A DNA stretch of 64,000 nt, taken from contig NW_024881539.1 of NCBI RefSeq assembly GCF_019059575.1, positions 1,302,001 to 1,366,000 of the forward strand, in the 5' to 3' direction. Positions 50,101 to 55,587 of the stretch are shown piece after piece (the stretch's first letter is position 1; every line of letters begins with the position of its first letter). Both the position numbers and the translations under genes were made by a program. The notes under the pieces were generated by a model. It made no database searches and was not told the DNA's origin. It saw nothing but the letters and a program-made list of their open reading frames with translations. Source of the DNA: Amphibalanus amphitrite. Its lineage: Eukaryota > Arthropoda > Thecostraca > Balanomorpha > Balanidae.

Positions 50101-51712
50101 CGTTTTTGGAAACGGGCTCCAAAAATAGTGGATATTTGCCCTTTCTCATCAATATATTACGGATATGTTCCACTCACGAGGCATCATTTCTCGGCCTTCC
50201 AGGGAGTTGTCGCCGCACGGTGTTGGTGAGCGTGCGTCTGAAGCGCAGCACCACCTTCTTCTTCTTCCACACGTTCTTGCCGTGCGTGCTGCTGGTGGCC
50301 ACGTCCTGGCTGAGCCTGCTGCTGCCTCCCGACGTCATCCCTGGACGGATGGTCCTCTGCATCACCTCGCTGCTGGCCCTGCTCACCATGTACACATCCA
50401 GTCTGTGAGTACAGGCGAGGCGCTCACCGTTCCGTGCTTCTATCCTCAGGATACTGAAGTCCTTCTCCTCCACGCCGCAACCCCCTCCGGGCTGGACAGG
50501 CAACTTTATCTCATGCGGGTTGCTCCCTTGGAGCGGCACCGCTGCTCCCGAGGGAGCGCACCCCGTAGCCGGGTGCAGTGAGTACCTTGGGGCTGGGTGG
50601 CCTGTCCTCTGGACGGGCTCAGTCCCGGTGACTCACTAGGGTGCCTGCCCAGACCAATGTCTCCTGGCTATATCCTATCATCCTCCCGGCTCTGAAATGG
50701 TCCCATTGGACCGAAAGGCCCTAACCCAACAAAACAAACAAAAACAAAACAAAGCGATGGACTCACATCGAGTCTGTGAGTAACGGCGAGGTGCTCACAG
50801 GCTCAGATCTAAGACGTGTTTATCATATACTCCTCCAGTCTGTAAGTAACGGCGAGGTTGCTTCGAAGCTCACCATTCCTTTCGTCTGCACCCCATCTAC
50901 GAGTATCTACATGGACATGGACACTAGCCTGTTAGTAACGGTAGTAGCTTAGCGGTTTGCCACTCCTCCCGTCAACCCGACAGAGTACATACGTGCATAC
51001 TTACACGGACACCTGTCTGTAAGCAACGGTACGATAGCTTCGCGATTCGCCACTCCTTCCGCCATCTCTGAACAGTGGACTAGGAGCCTCAGCCATGTAT
51101 AGGAACGCCGAGTCGGGCGAGTTTGCTGCCACTCTTGGTTCATCCCATCTCGCTTTAGTTCGAGCTCTGACCTGTCGCGTGCGTTCTCCAACAGCGGCAG
51201 CATGCGCGTATCGTACATCCGCAACACGGACGTGTGGTTCGTGGGTTGTCTGCTCTTCGACTTCCTCATCATCCTCGAGTACGCCGTGCTGCTATGGGTG
51301 CAGAGGGAGCTGGCGGATGGGGCCGCGCGCTGGACCCGCGTTACACCCTTTCAGCTGCGCAAGGTGAGGATGACTGGGTTAAAAGAGCCGAGGACATGAA
51401 GTACGAAATTGCCATGGATGTCATCGATAAGTGCACCTGTAGATAACATTGATGAACAATGATCATGACACAGTGGGAGCCCACGGGAGTCTAAATCCGG
51501 ACAGATTCTTTACAGTACCTTTCTTTCAGGAAGCGAATGGGAAAGCCGACCCGAAGCCGACCGTCAGCTTTTGGCAGCGCCTCCGGAACCCCCGATACAT
51601 GGACCACGTGTGCCGCTGGGTGCTGGCAGTGCTGTTCACGCTGTTCTGCGTCGTGTTCCTCGCCTACACGCTGGGTCGGAAAGGAGAAGACGCTGGCGAG
51701 CAGGCCAGCTGA
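32054..51712 (+). CDS. Cys-loop ligand-gated ion channel subunit, nine exons
   Basis: Exons 32054..32100, 46793..46929, 48435..48505, 49125..49354, 49551..49633, 49946..50092, 50203..50404, 51195..51363 and 51530..51712 have GT-AG borders and compatible phases; their 1,269 bases give 422 residues. Signal peptide about 1-24; extracellular domain with WEDRRL (97-102), the Cys loop C169-C183 (13 residues between, with FPFD-like YPFD), and a second loop-C cysteine pair C232/C241 as in GluCl/glycine-type receptors; M1 about 258-279, M2 about 285-305, M3 about 318-341, a short 45-residue cytoplasmic loop, M4 about 388-408. It should form a pentameric plasma-membrane channel. PGRM before M2 replaces the usual anion-channel PARV, so ligand and ion choice are open. 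Exon 1 rests on splice phase and signal-peptide logic only. Intron 1 (14.7 kb) holds LTR elements and intron 2 holds PBL7. Confidence 0.85.
32161..33343. mobile_element. PBL6: TTAA-flanked piggyBac-like MITE in channel intron 1
   Basis: TTAA at 32157..32160 and 33344..33347; inverted ends CCCGCGCATGACTGGGG. The hairpins GGGGCTCTACAGAGCCCC and GGGGCTCTGTAGAGCCCC lie inside the ends. The left end is the long type: TGACTGGGG recurs exactly 27 bases inward around TATTTTCCATAACGCG. Length is 1,183 bp, the same as PBL7, and interior phrases are shared with PBL8 (for example CATGTTTTATGG near 32566). Non-coding. Confidence 0.85.
33348..33980. other. Channel intron 1, no recognised feature
   Basis: AT-rich intron sequence. 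A 23-base phrase GATTAGGTGCAGATTTGGTC... at about 33897 recurs about 200 bases later at about 34096, on the other side of the PBL terminus fragment. Confidence 0.4.
33990..34050. mobile_element. PBL terminus fragment (PBL1 type)
   Basis: Hairpin GGGGTGGCAACCCCCC followed by CATGTGCGGGAGAGGG and TTAA (34047..34050), a right end matching PBL1. No matching left end was found, so this is a partial or decayed copy. Confidence 0.55.
34296..34529 (-). repeat. 3' LTR of the split gypsy-like element
   Basis: 234 bp, one base shorter than its partner at 45081..45315 (a missing A near position 165 on the plus strand). Confidence 0.92.
34672..38151 (-). CDS. Pol polyprotein of the split gypsy-like element
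   Basis: About 1,159 codons in the -1 frame relative to gag. It begins with GTG, not ATG, so it is expected to be made by frameshifting at 38148..38142. Domains: aspartic protease with ALVDTGCTD (about residues 35-43); a 150-residue Ala/Thr/Val/Pro-rich low-complexity linker; reverse transcriptase with VLDLRKAYMQL and YVDD; RNase H with WTDASS; an integrase HHCC finger (HENIGHQG ... CDVC), D in AIDVTHY, D in LLLDNATEF and E in VERHHR; and a C-terminal tail. No stops occur. Clade placement within Ty3/gypsy is uncertain. Confidence 0.9.
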   Translation of the reverse strand: MPKRSGDRVSASAVSQSVARTLPVVWISVDGRKCRALVDTGCTDTLVHAGACSDWSPRPVNMMTVNGGTLRCLGITEITVQHRENRASLTALVVPDRPLGMDVVLGMSGIVALGGVCVKMPNGVEFGAAVVPAAAAAVAPTVVTGAVSAVEAAAPAVTAVAPAVPTVVTGAAPAATAAVAVPPLVTGARPAAGTAVPTETAPPAATAAVAVATPAVRTVAPKIVGTAAAVQGETAAAGPVTNGAVVAANAKAAAGTAPVTGAGPVRGAAPAASVDRGDLSVDAVDFTARFSADSGEWTVAWKWTDGEGPDRLHNTVAQYKVPDAARPAYDEELELWAREGWLQPYDERVDGPARGLIPLMAVEQPNKDKVRPVLDYRELNRHVTAHTADAEVCAEQLRRWRRHGSRLAVLDLRKAYMQLRLDRRLWPYHTVRVRGQLHCLQRMSYGLNVAPNIMRSVVRTILEQNEAVSRGVLPYVDDLLVNEDVISAEQVAEHFSRYGLVCKPPQRPADGARMLGLQVSCSRSGELQWRRDNPVGAPPEVITRRALFAWCGQLVSHLPVAGWLRPAAAWLKRRANALSQGWDDPIDDPDLRAQVSQVAERVTSNDPARGPWRLTGEKLTVWTDASSLASGVVLEDPEGGVVEDGSWLRPETKAAMHINMAELDAALSGVNMAIAWGIRVIDLRTDSATVHKWVGDALSGRSRLRTKAHAEMLIRRRVDIIRELVAELQLTITIKLVKSDENPADEMTRVPKEWLRACRAEEETATATGAVPVAAAVAPDGESTHPDTAAKIRAVHENIGHQGVRRTLWYLRRDGEQWATKPAVRAVIRTCDVCQSIDPAPTRWRHGSLGVQLTWERLAIDVTHYRGDHYLTVVDCGPSRYGIWRRLRRSDAAEITAHLETVFLEHGAPAELLLDNATEFRGRRMGAFAARWGVTLRFRAVHEAGGNGIVERHHRTIKVMSARKGCTIAESLHRYNMTPRDGSQPESAPAAGVFRRVGRDLPVTGAGGHDDRPPPALPADSERGAGFREGDLVWVRRRGPATRCTDVSRPGTVTRIVTDQLIEVDGAPWHVRCVRHRHTGQPTAADPPIEDDSEPALSLGASEHSSAVGDRETDPSVEVELPRPTSDEPPAQNSTEPRRSARVGAPPERFGVVVPNNIG
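38097..38793 (-). CDS. Gag of the split element, main 3' part
   Basis: The frame runs open from the insertion point to the stop at 38099..38097 and includes retrotransposon Gag helices (FAVWLQMSEESRRS, YASRRLQPGESADVYLADLR) and one zinc knuckle, CWVCDQVGHIARRC (CX2CX4HX4C), near its end. It is separated from its first codons at 45065..45019 by the BEL element; the reading frame is the same on both sides of the insertion and its 5-bp duplication. Confidence 0.82.
38142..38148 (-). promoter_or_regulatory. Programmed -1 frameshift heptamer C CCA AAC
   Basis: In the 55-base gag/pol overlap the gag frame reads TGC CCA AAC. Slipping back one base gives CCC AAA, which is exactly the pol frame. This fits the X XXY YYZ rule. 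GC-rich sequence follows that could form a stimulatory stem. Confidence 0.7.
38799..39165 (+). repeat. 5' LTR of the BEL element
   Basis: 367 bp, same length and apparently the same sequence as 44652..45018. Confidence 0.95.
39208..44412 (+). CDS. Pao/BEL Gag-Pol polyprotein
   Basis: 1,734 residues without stops; ATG chosen at 39208, since the frame extends only three codons further upstream. An N-terminal coiled, acidic Gag region is followed by a capsid-like domain (FGGDVVDWSTFWDQF), a 16-residue duplication, zinc-binding motifs (CGFCQKPHHVSAKC, CFQCFSAGHRARDC, CECCGGRHHVLCC, from about 346), protease FDSGSD (about 481), reverse transcriptase with FYVDDLL (about 889-893), RNase H with FCDASPKG (about 1062), an integrase with GIDFAGP, YSDNAAT and WWERLIR, and a C-terminal DUF5641-like domain (FWEVWSSAYLRQL, RVGSVVLIHE). 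This order and the DUF5641 tail are diagnostic of BEL/Pao elements. It is probably capable of mobility, judging only from the intact frame and matching LTRs. Confidence 0.94.
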   Translation: MSLEELKRARTAARGWLKRATVKLESVIADEDSDGVAIQSYLDDFDQRLANLDSAQEKLELVLHDDELESDFEKAAEIRDAALGIRVKAVRLKVARERDSAQSDNGSSCTSQVKLPKIELPKFGGDVVDWSTFWDQFSATVDQSDLATVSKLVYLRSLLYGEAKQAIDGLAVTATNYAVACDILKARFARPAKVIFAHIEKLLNLGSGSDLKPIQDELLVHIRSLERLGVGGERYGVILTPLVLSRLPEDFRMEWARDCEGRESDLDYLLQCLKNEISRKERSQVLEGNSVSVQSGAQTRITPGRRGNRSAAGAVPSAAALQATTAAAGAVPSAAALQATTAPVDRCGFCQKPHHVSAKCRGFLKLGVGKRLMRVKQSGLCFQCFSAGHRARDCSVRCECCGGRHHVLCCYKQQGQTQGDQGSTESHRQMSNSADVGAVSRGVSDVSLSCNTVQKKDCIVLPTARVTVIGSRGPVEATVLFDSGSDRTYVSESLVQRASPKWTGSEDTSYVAFGGKKSCVSQQNTYDVTMQSACGEKVSVKAVSVPVICQPLQRPRVTQDVLQQLGLAGIEMADVYQSDREVSIDILIGLDVYWSLVKPGIVRAVDGLVAQMTVFGWVISGAVAGSGGSLSGVGCQLLTLGDVHSTSLRNLWSLEGVGIAKDDDAMSDVLAEFESSVHMREGRYEVKLPWKPGAVGKLQDNLASAKARLASLTRKLSKDPGLCDRYNSALRDMEEAGVIAEVPAEEMCTSKPTFYLPHRPVVKESSSSTKVRPVFDASSCGPNGVSLNDCLEIGPCLLPDLVEVLLRFRRWPVAVTGDITKAFLQISLCKEDQDTHRFLWERDGVVRVMRAQRVIFGVCSSPFLLNATIRHHLSHYPDSAVITEMRENFYVDDLLSGADTEQEAAELLSKAQEVMSDAGMTLTKCRTNSPVLFEKAQTVMGTGLNESCKVLGVMWQPTDDVFTFQGVTLPDDIVPTKRVVLSFVARMFDPLGFVGPFVMTLKYLFQELWQLGLHWDEPLPEIFSETFSRWLRELELLKEFQVPRRYFETAWKGTQRVELLAFCDASPKGYGAAVYIRVPLDDGSFDVTLVMAKSRVSPLKKLTLPRLELLGCLVGARLVVFVRRALRLPEDTRISCWTDSMIALGWIRANPLKWKQFIANRVSEIQSLTSPACWQHCAGVDNPADLTTRGVSAEELVGSDLWLSGPQWLSSPTGQPVAAAEPEPEAPRLLGEEAVLTATTPAPCSLDFQRCGSFSKAVRVTAWVRRFIRNARTPGAGARGKGPRTRQSAAKRLQLELDPDEIVQARRQLLVLVQGEAYPDELRALRSGRDVAKGSCLYRLVPFVDDDGLIRVNSRLQMSDLSYDEVHPVVLPTCHVSELLVREQHLLMRHAGVSALISSLRGSYWIFGLRRLAKRVKRGCVPCQRQDTRACNAPVAPLPKSRVTEAPPFAVTGIDFAGPVFCVDEPRKKLYVCLFTCAVTRAVHVELVDSLSLEDFMLALRRFAARRGMPTEIYSDNAATLKGADSLLQRQFGHLAPAWKFIVPLSPWWGGWWERLIRSVKSGLRKALGKRCLTRIELETLLSEVESCINSRPLVYAGDDADATEPLTPSHFLIGRGSGFQPGEQLDPAAAARQSLPARARLRKERMDRFWEVWSSAYLRQLPTSVRQFRHHGSLRVGSVVLIHEKNVPRLMWPVGVVVRLYKGSDGVVRSADLRTAKGVRTRAIQCLHDLECD
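40137..40232 (+). repeat. 48-bp tandem duplication within BEL gag
   Basis: GCAGCAGGTGCTGTGCCATC and the following 28 bases occur twice in tandem, adding 16 residues (AAGAVPSAAALQATTA) in frame. Confidence 0.85.
44652..45018 (+). repeat. 3' LTR of the BEL element
   Basis: 367 bp, followed by the GGTGT duplication. Confidence 0.95.
45019..45065 (-). CDS. Gag of the split element, 5' fragment
   Basis: Starts ATG at 45065, only 15 bases after the 5' LTR, codes for MPKVKASASASAGV and runs into the BEL insertion. It is a fragment; the rest of gag lies beyond the BEL element. Confidence 0.7.
45081..45315 (-). repeat. 5' LTR of the split gypsy-like element
   Basis: 235 bp, flanked by target duplication GCTTG at 45316..45320. 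Confidence 0.92.
45321..46791. other. Channel intron 1, right part
   Basis: Contains TGACCTGACTTTGACCCGAC (about 45470) and two C-runs at 45621..45637 and 45735..45765, ending CCAGCGGGCGCGGGTGAA, which looks like a decayed PBL end (GGGTTAA mutated). The rest is unremarkable intron. Confidence 0.4.
46793..46929 (+). CDS. Ion channel exon 2 (N-terminal helix)
   Basis: Follows CTTACAG and ends at TCAG|GTAAGAG. It codes for the end of the signal peptide and the N-terminal segment with FPENYDKYMLP, the conserved P-x-x-YDK element of Cys-loop subunits. Confidence 0.8.
47198..48380. mobile_element. PBL7: TTAA-flanked piggyBac-like MITE in channel intron 2
   Basis: TTAA at 47194..47197 and 48381..48384; ends CCCGCGCCCTGCTGGGG and CCCGCGCCCGGCCGGGG. 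Hairpins of the type GGGTGTTTGAACACCC occur at both ends. The right end is the long type, with GGGCG repeated exactly 27 bases apart (48345 and 48372). AGGTCA motifs are dense, and a GGCGGCGC/GCGCCGCC stem lies near 47260. Length is 1,183 bp. It ends 54 bases before ion-channel exon 3. Confidence 0.85.
48435..48505 (+). CDS. Ion channel exon 3 (first beta strands)
   Basis: 71 bases between TTTCAG and GGC|GTAAGT. It codes for DGRSIKIYFTFDLQNVLQVD and four more residues, matching the first extracellular strand region of the family. It lies 54 bases after the end of PBL7. Confidence 0.8.
49125..49354 (+). CDS. Ion channel exon 4 (ligand-binding core)
   Basis: Starts after TTTTTAG and codes for SFAWEDRRL, LDSDLKERMWLPDIFIFG and HLLTSGHVFLSI. 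It ends TCTA|GTCAGT, so the TAG seen when reading through is created by the donor itself. The exon end plus donor is copied twice downstream. Confidence 0.85.
49332..49460 (+). repeat. Tandem copies of the exon 4 donor junction
   Basis: GGTCACGTGTTCCTCTCCAT followed by CTA|GTCAGT at the true exon 4 border (49332..49360) recurs exactly at 49398..49426. A third copy at 49432..49460 matches up to CCATCTC and then has GTTCAA in place of GTCAGT. Confidence 0.9.
49551..49633 (+). CDS. Ion channel exon 5 (Cys loop)
   Basis: Follows a T-run and CAG and ends AGTT|GTAAGT. It contains the signature Cys loop: C, 13 residues including YPFD, then C. Confidence 0.9.
49946..50092 (+). CDS. Ion channel exon 6 (loop C, first part)
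   Basis: Starts after TTTTCAG and ends CAAA|GTAAGT. It codes for YSQTQEQIEMLW and AGPHTFCFGEGSQ, including the first cysteine of the second disulfide. Confidence 0.85.
50203..50404 (+). CDS. Ion channel exon 7 (M1 and M2)
   Basis: Starts after CTTCCAG and ends AGTCT|GTGAGT. It codes for the second loop-C Cys, VRLKR, M1 (FLPCVLLVATSWLSLLL), the PGRM linker and M2 (MVLCITSLLALLTMY). The exon end and donor recur four times in the following intron. Confidence 0.9.
50391..51065 (+). repeat. Dispersed copies of the exon 7 donor junction
   Basis: The true junction TACACATCCAGTCT|GTGAGT plus about 25 intron bases (GGCGAGG...GCTCACC) recurs in decayed form at about 50761, 50826, 50912 and 51000. The donor cores are GTGAGT, GTAAGT, GTTAGT and GTAAGC. 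Confidence 0.75.
51195..51363 (+). CDS. Ion channel exon 8 (M3)
   Basis: Starts after CCAACAG; a second CAG six bases on would also keep the frame. It codes for IRNTDVWFVGCLLFDFLIIL and EYAVLLWV, then the start of the short cytoplasmic loop. It ends CGCAAG|GTGAGG in phase 0. Confidence 0.88.
51530..51712 (+). CDS. Ion channel exon 9 (M4 and C-terminus)
   Basis: Starts after TTCTTTCAG and codes for the rest of the loop, then M4 (VLAVLFTLFCVVFLAY) and a 14-residue extracellular tail ending EQAS and TGA. Confidence 0.88.
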   Translation, partial: EANGKADPKPTVSFWQRLRNPRYMDHVCRWVLAVLFTLFCVVFLAYTLGRKGEDAGEQAS

Positions 51713-52038
51713 GGAGCCAGATAATCACCTGCTCTACAGCAAATGTGATAGGGCTGTTGGCAGCGCCATGGCTGCAGGCGAACAAAGTCATGCATACTTA
51801 GTTAGAGGGAGAGTTCAGTGTTTTTCTATAAGTATATCCTTAGGCACATATGCGTTGATCCGAAGTTGAATATAGTAGTAGGTATATAGGTATTTACTTG
51901 CGTAATTAGAAACAGAGCAATAATTCATTGAAGTAAGCATTTGGTGTCGAGGCCCGTTTCATTGATGGGTTTTTAGGTCCACTTTTTCCACCAGTCTGTT
52001 TTCAGCTACCTTTCTTGACAGTTGTGTGATCTTCGGCA
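51713..52038 (+). other. 3' region of the ion-channel gene
   Basis: Probable 3' UTR and flank. No clear AATAAA was seen before the next MITE. Confidence 0.35.
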
Positions 52039-52042
52039 TTAA

Positions 52043-52510
52043 AGGGACCCTCCCACCTTAAGATTAGATTTGAGTTGAGATAGCCAAAATGGGGTCCCTG
52101 GCTCACAATTACCGGTTTCGGCACTCACAACATCCAGAAATGCCTTAAATCGGAAATATTGAATTTCAAAATTGCAGCATTTTGATTCAGAGGGGCTAAT
52201 GCATAGGAATACCCCTCTGAATGTGTGACGTCAGCGCAGATATCTAACGATTTTTAAATGTTTGACTAAAACGTTTTGTAGCACGCGGTGGTATATGCTG
52301 CTTTGCGCGCAACAAATGCCGCACTTTCAAATAAAGTCGCTAGGAACAGCGGAGATCCCAAAAAGTAAACAATCGTAAAACTCTAATATCTTGAAAACCA
52401 GTGAATATTTTTCGATGAAATTTGGTAGATATTCGTTTTCGCTCTTTCTGAACCGAGCGACATCACTTTCATGCCAATTCATTAACTTTTTTGAAGGTGG
52501 GAGGGTCCCT
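52043..52510. mobile_element. TTAAAGGGACC MITE, copy 1
   Basis: Inverted ends AGGGACCCTCCCACCTT / AAGGTGGGAGGGTCCCT, flanked by TTAA at 52039..52042 and 52511..52514. Length is 468 bp, non-coding. A second copy lies at 56888..57365. A TTAA duplication suggests piggyBac type, but a TA duplication with slightly longer ends cannot be excluded. Confidence 0.8.
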
Positions 52511-52514
52511 TTAA

Positions 52515-53663
52515 TAGCATCACGATGCTACGCTAGGCATGCTGAGGTGTGCAATGCATATAACGCCTTTTCAATAGTTATCCTTCTATATGTAGTACTC
52601 TCGAGAGCCCTGTCGTTGGTGTGATTTGCTCTCAGGAATGACAAAATGGGTGGATAACAAAAACAAGATTGGTGGTCTCTACCCGTGTTGTTCGTCTGTT
52701 TAAAAGCTCAATGCTTGGGTGCATTATAATTGAAATATGCTTATTGCTGGATTGCTGTGCAAAACGCCATGAGTTTTTATATCGTTAACGTTAATGACCT
52801 AGTTATATTCATCAGTGCCTACGATTGAAATGATGGATACATATGGATCTTGAATAAATTATGCTCACACGAATTAATGAGAAGTGAATATTTTTTTCTT
52901 CCATTCTGAGCACCCATGAACATTATTTACTCAGAGGTTGGACCGTTAATGGCATGCAGTTGTTACTGGTAGCGATAATTTGACAATGGCGCTCAACAAT
53001 TTCTGAAAATCTGATAGAACATTATACTTTTTCGTTAGGTTATTTGGTGAGGGATCATGAGTCGCTAGCAGACGCCGAGCTTTCCTATGCATTCTAAAAT
53101 ATGTATTATGTTCTGTTGATGGTGCTACGCGAGCTGCGTGAGTCTCGAGCTACGCGATGGTTGAAGAACTATATGCTACCTAACTTAAATAATTTTGTTA
53201 TAATACCTACACTGCTCGTTGTCATGGATGTCTTTATGCCTATCAGGGTTTCCATGGCTTGACCGTAGGTTGTTGCATAGAGTGTAAACCTGTTGCAACC
53301 TCATTTTACTGTCCAACGTTCCCCGTTAAGTATGACACAGTTGACATTTACAGGCGAGGTAAATAAGTCAGACTTCCTTGGTCGTTATCGTTCCAGTCCA
53401 TCCAAATAGCTACTTACATCCTCAAGTCAGGTATATTTTAAGCAGCAAGAATGTCATGACGACTTTCAAACCACCGTTTGTACACACAATAAACACTTTG
53501 AGCACACAATAAATGCATGGGAACACAATGGGCATGAGCAAACACAACTGATATAATCTGCCAAATCTCAGGCCACCGTCCGACGGCCGACCAAGTGCCG
53601 AGGGGCATGAGAGTCGACTACCTGACCAGCCTCTGTACCCAACAACTGCTCCGGTAAAGCTCC
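52515..53663. other. Spacer between ion channel and gene B
   Basis: AT-rich sequence without recognised genes. Confidence 0.4.
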
Positions 53664-54435
53664 AGGTCTCACGGCGTGGTGTCCCTGTCATAGACGACAG
53701 AAAGACGAGGCTGCCGCACACGAATTTTGCCCCGGCGGGGACACATTCGCGGCGCTGACACGCTCAGTCGAGGGGGAGCAGCTGCGGGCGAGAGAGATCG
53801 GTCGGCGTTCGGCCCAGCCCGGCCCGGCTGACGGCCGATGACGGACTGACATGAGACGGATGACGGATGACGGTTACGATGATGTGACGGACGCGACGGC
53901 TGCTTACGAGCGCAGCGCGCGCACGTACGCCATCATGGCATCGTAGCTGACCTCGCAGGTGTGGAAGACGGCCTGGCAAGCGTCGGCGCCCTGGGCGCTG
54001 CCAAGGTAGGCGGCGTAGAAGTAGGCCTGACGCGGCGTGCTGACCTGCTCTTCGGTGAGCGCGGCCGGCGCCTTTCCGAACAGCTGCACGATCAGCTCGT
54101 CCTCGGCGGTGAGCTGCTGCTCGGGCCGCGCCTCCACCAGGCAGACCAGCTTGAGCGCGCAGCCGTACACGTCGGCGGCGGCCACCATGTCGAGCACCAT
54201 GTCGGTCTGCTGCTGCGCGGCCACCGAGCGCTTGCCGCGCCGGCTGAGCGCCAGGCCGCCGACCAGCGCGGCGCCCAGCGCCAGACCAGCGACGCCGGCC
54301 AGCGCGATGCCGGCGCTGGCGGCGCCGACGCCGACCGTGCCGGCGGTGCCGATGATGACGGTGGCGTCCACGGTGAGCAGCACGGCCGTCAGGGCCACGA
54401 CGACGCGAGAAAAGTGCATCTTGGCTGCGGAAAGG
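53664..54435 (-). repeat. Inverted duplicate of the gene A segment
   Basis: Nearly identical to 28831..29609 on the other strand, covering the end of the intron, the CDS and about 240 bases of 3' flank. Confidence 0.85.
53904..54419 (-). CDS. Gene B: small secreted DM4/DM12-like protein
   Basis: 171 residues in a single coding exon starting at the ATG five bases after the acceptor TTTCCGCAG|CCAAG. The upstream in-frame ATG at 54491 lies in the intron and is not used in this model. Signal peptide (about 1-19), Ala/Gly/Val-rich stretch, RRGKR|S cleavage site (61-65) and a four-Cys C-terminal domain are as in gene A, with Val for Phe in the hydrophobic part and Asp for Glu near the third Cys. 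The promoter and first exon differ from those of A, so the two genes may be expressed differently. Function unknown. Confidence 0.85.
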   Translation of the reverse strand: MHFSRVVVALTAVLLTVDATVIIGTAGTVGVGAASAGIALAGVAGLALGAALVGGLALSRRGKRSVAAQQQTDMVLDMVAAADVYGCALKLVCLVEARPEQQLTAEDELIVQLFGKAPAALTEEQVSTPRQAYFYAAYLGSAQGADACQAVFHTCEVSYDAMMAYVRALRS

Positions 54436-54790
54436 CGAGAGATGCATAAGAACCTCATCCACTTATGAACGAGAACAGTTTTTGGTGTCATGCATGACTG
54501 CGAGCACCGATTGAACTTTCTAAGATTCTAGGCAGAAAATTAAGCTGGTTAAAAAAAAGAAAAAATAACGAAATGACGCTTAATATTAACACATCTAATG
54601 TGAGCAACAAATTGCATTGATTCAGCCACGCTGTGATGCAAATGTTCGTGTTTTACCGAAGGTGTTCTTTGAATGTTTTTAGTAGAAACATAAATTGAAA
54701 TAAGTCGTCAAAAACATTCAAAACATTTTCTTTGTAATCTTTTTAAGATAAATTTGTTCCCTGTTTGATATCACTGTTGAGCGAACTCAC

Positions 54791-54867
54791 CAGATAGAGG
54801 AGGGAGAGGTGCAGGCTGTGAAACCTAGGAGCTTGTTAACCTGACAGACGTCGCTGGGCCTTATATA
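54791..54867 (-). promoter_or_regulatory. Gene B core promoter and non-coding first exon
   Basis: On the minus strand, TATATAA (54867..54861) precedes TCAGG (start near 54842), and an untranslated exon of about 50 bases ends CTATCTG|GTGAGT (54791). The intron runs to CCGCAG at 54425. Apart from the shared TATA/exon/intron layout, this region has no visible similarity to the gene A promoter. Confidence 0.75.
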
Positions 54868-55228
54868 CCCACTCGGCGGTCGGCCCGCGGGGCTATCCGG
54901 CGCGGCTGGCTCCCCTGATTGGCACACCTGAAGGACTCTGCTCCCCCCGCCGCGCCGCGCCGCGCCGGCCCACCCCGGCCACGACTGTCCAGCGGCGACC
55001 TCGCGCCCACGTGGTGATCCGCGCGCACCTCGCGCCCCGGAAGGAACCTTCAAAGTTTTGAGTGGCCTTGGATAAATTGATAGCTCAGTAGGCCAGGTGT
55101 GTATTTGAATATTATCGCCTTGCATGATGCTGTTGTGATGGATATGCCTCGGTTCCATTGGATATTTGCTGAAATCGAGGATCGCTCACTCATCACTGCA
55201 CAGTAGTTTCTATGGATGAGCATTAATT
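54868..55228. other. Upstream region of gene B
   Basis: GC-rich near the promoter (about 54870..55040), then AT-rich. No other feature is recognised. Confidence 0.4.
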
Positions 55229-55232
55229 TTAA

Positions 55233-55337
55233 CCGTCCCGTTGGGCTCTGACGAGCAACTCGCCCTGTTGGGGGGGGGGGGGCATTTTGGCCCGCCCTAA
55301 GATCTCGAGAACCACGCAACATAGCGAAAAGTCGATC
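55233..55337. mobile_element. PBL left-end fragment
   Basis: TTAA (55229..55232) followed by CCGTCCCGTTGGG and a second GTTGGG exactly 27 bases inward, then a G-run hairpin and TAAGATCTCGAGAACCACGC, which matches the interior of PBL2 (about 7984). No right end is seen, so the copy is truncated. Confidence 0.65.
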
Positions 55338-55535
55338 AATCAGCGGCGTCCAGGCTGACCTCCAGGCGTCCCACTTGGCTACCACCGTCTCCGCCTGGTA
55401 AACGGGTGTCCAGTCGGCTAGCAGCCGGTCCAGACACAGGGCGTCCTGGCTCAGGTGGCGGGTCGACCTGATGGTGACGGTTCTCGGCTGATACCGGCTC
55501 TTCACGCCAGCGACTGATGCGGCGAACCTCATCAC
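55338..55535 (-). pseudogene. LINE ORF2 fragment
   Basis: About 65 codons reading TIRSTRHLSQDALCLDRLL and DWTPVYQAETVVAKWDAWRS resemble the segment between endonuclease and reverse transcriptase in non-LTR retrotransposons (DWS.VY......K...F...W...LD). It abuts the PBL fragment. Partial and without flanking domains. Confidence 0.45.
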
Positions 55536-55587
55536 AATTTACATATTACATATACATGGTACCTATCATATCGTTGCTTATCATTAA

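Noticed and set aside
54420..54491. Upstream ATG extending gene B by 24 codons
   Set aside because: The extension precedes a good splice acceptor (TTTCCGCAG) and would bury the signal peptide; gene A starts at the equivalent inner ATG.
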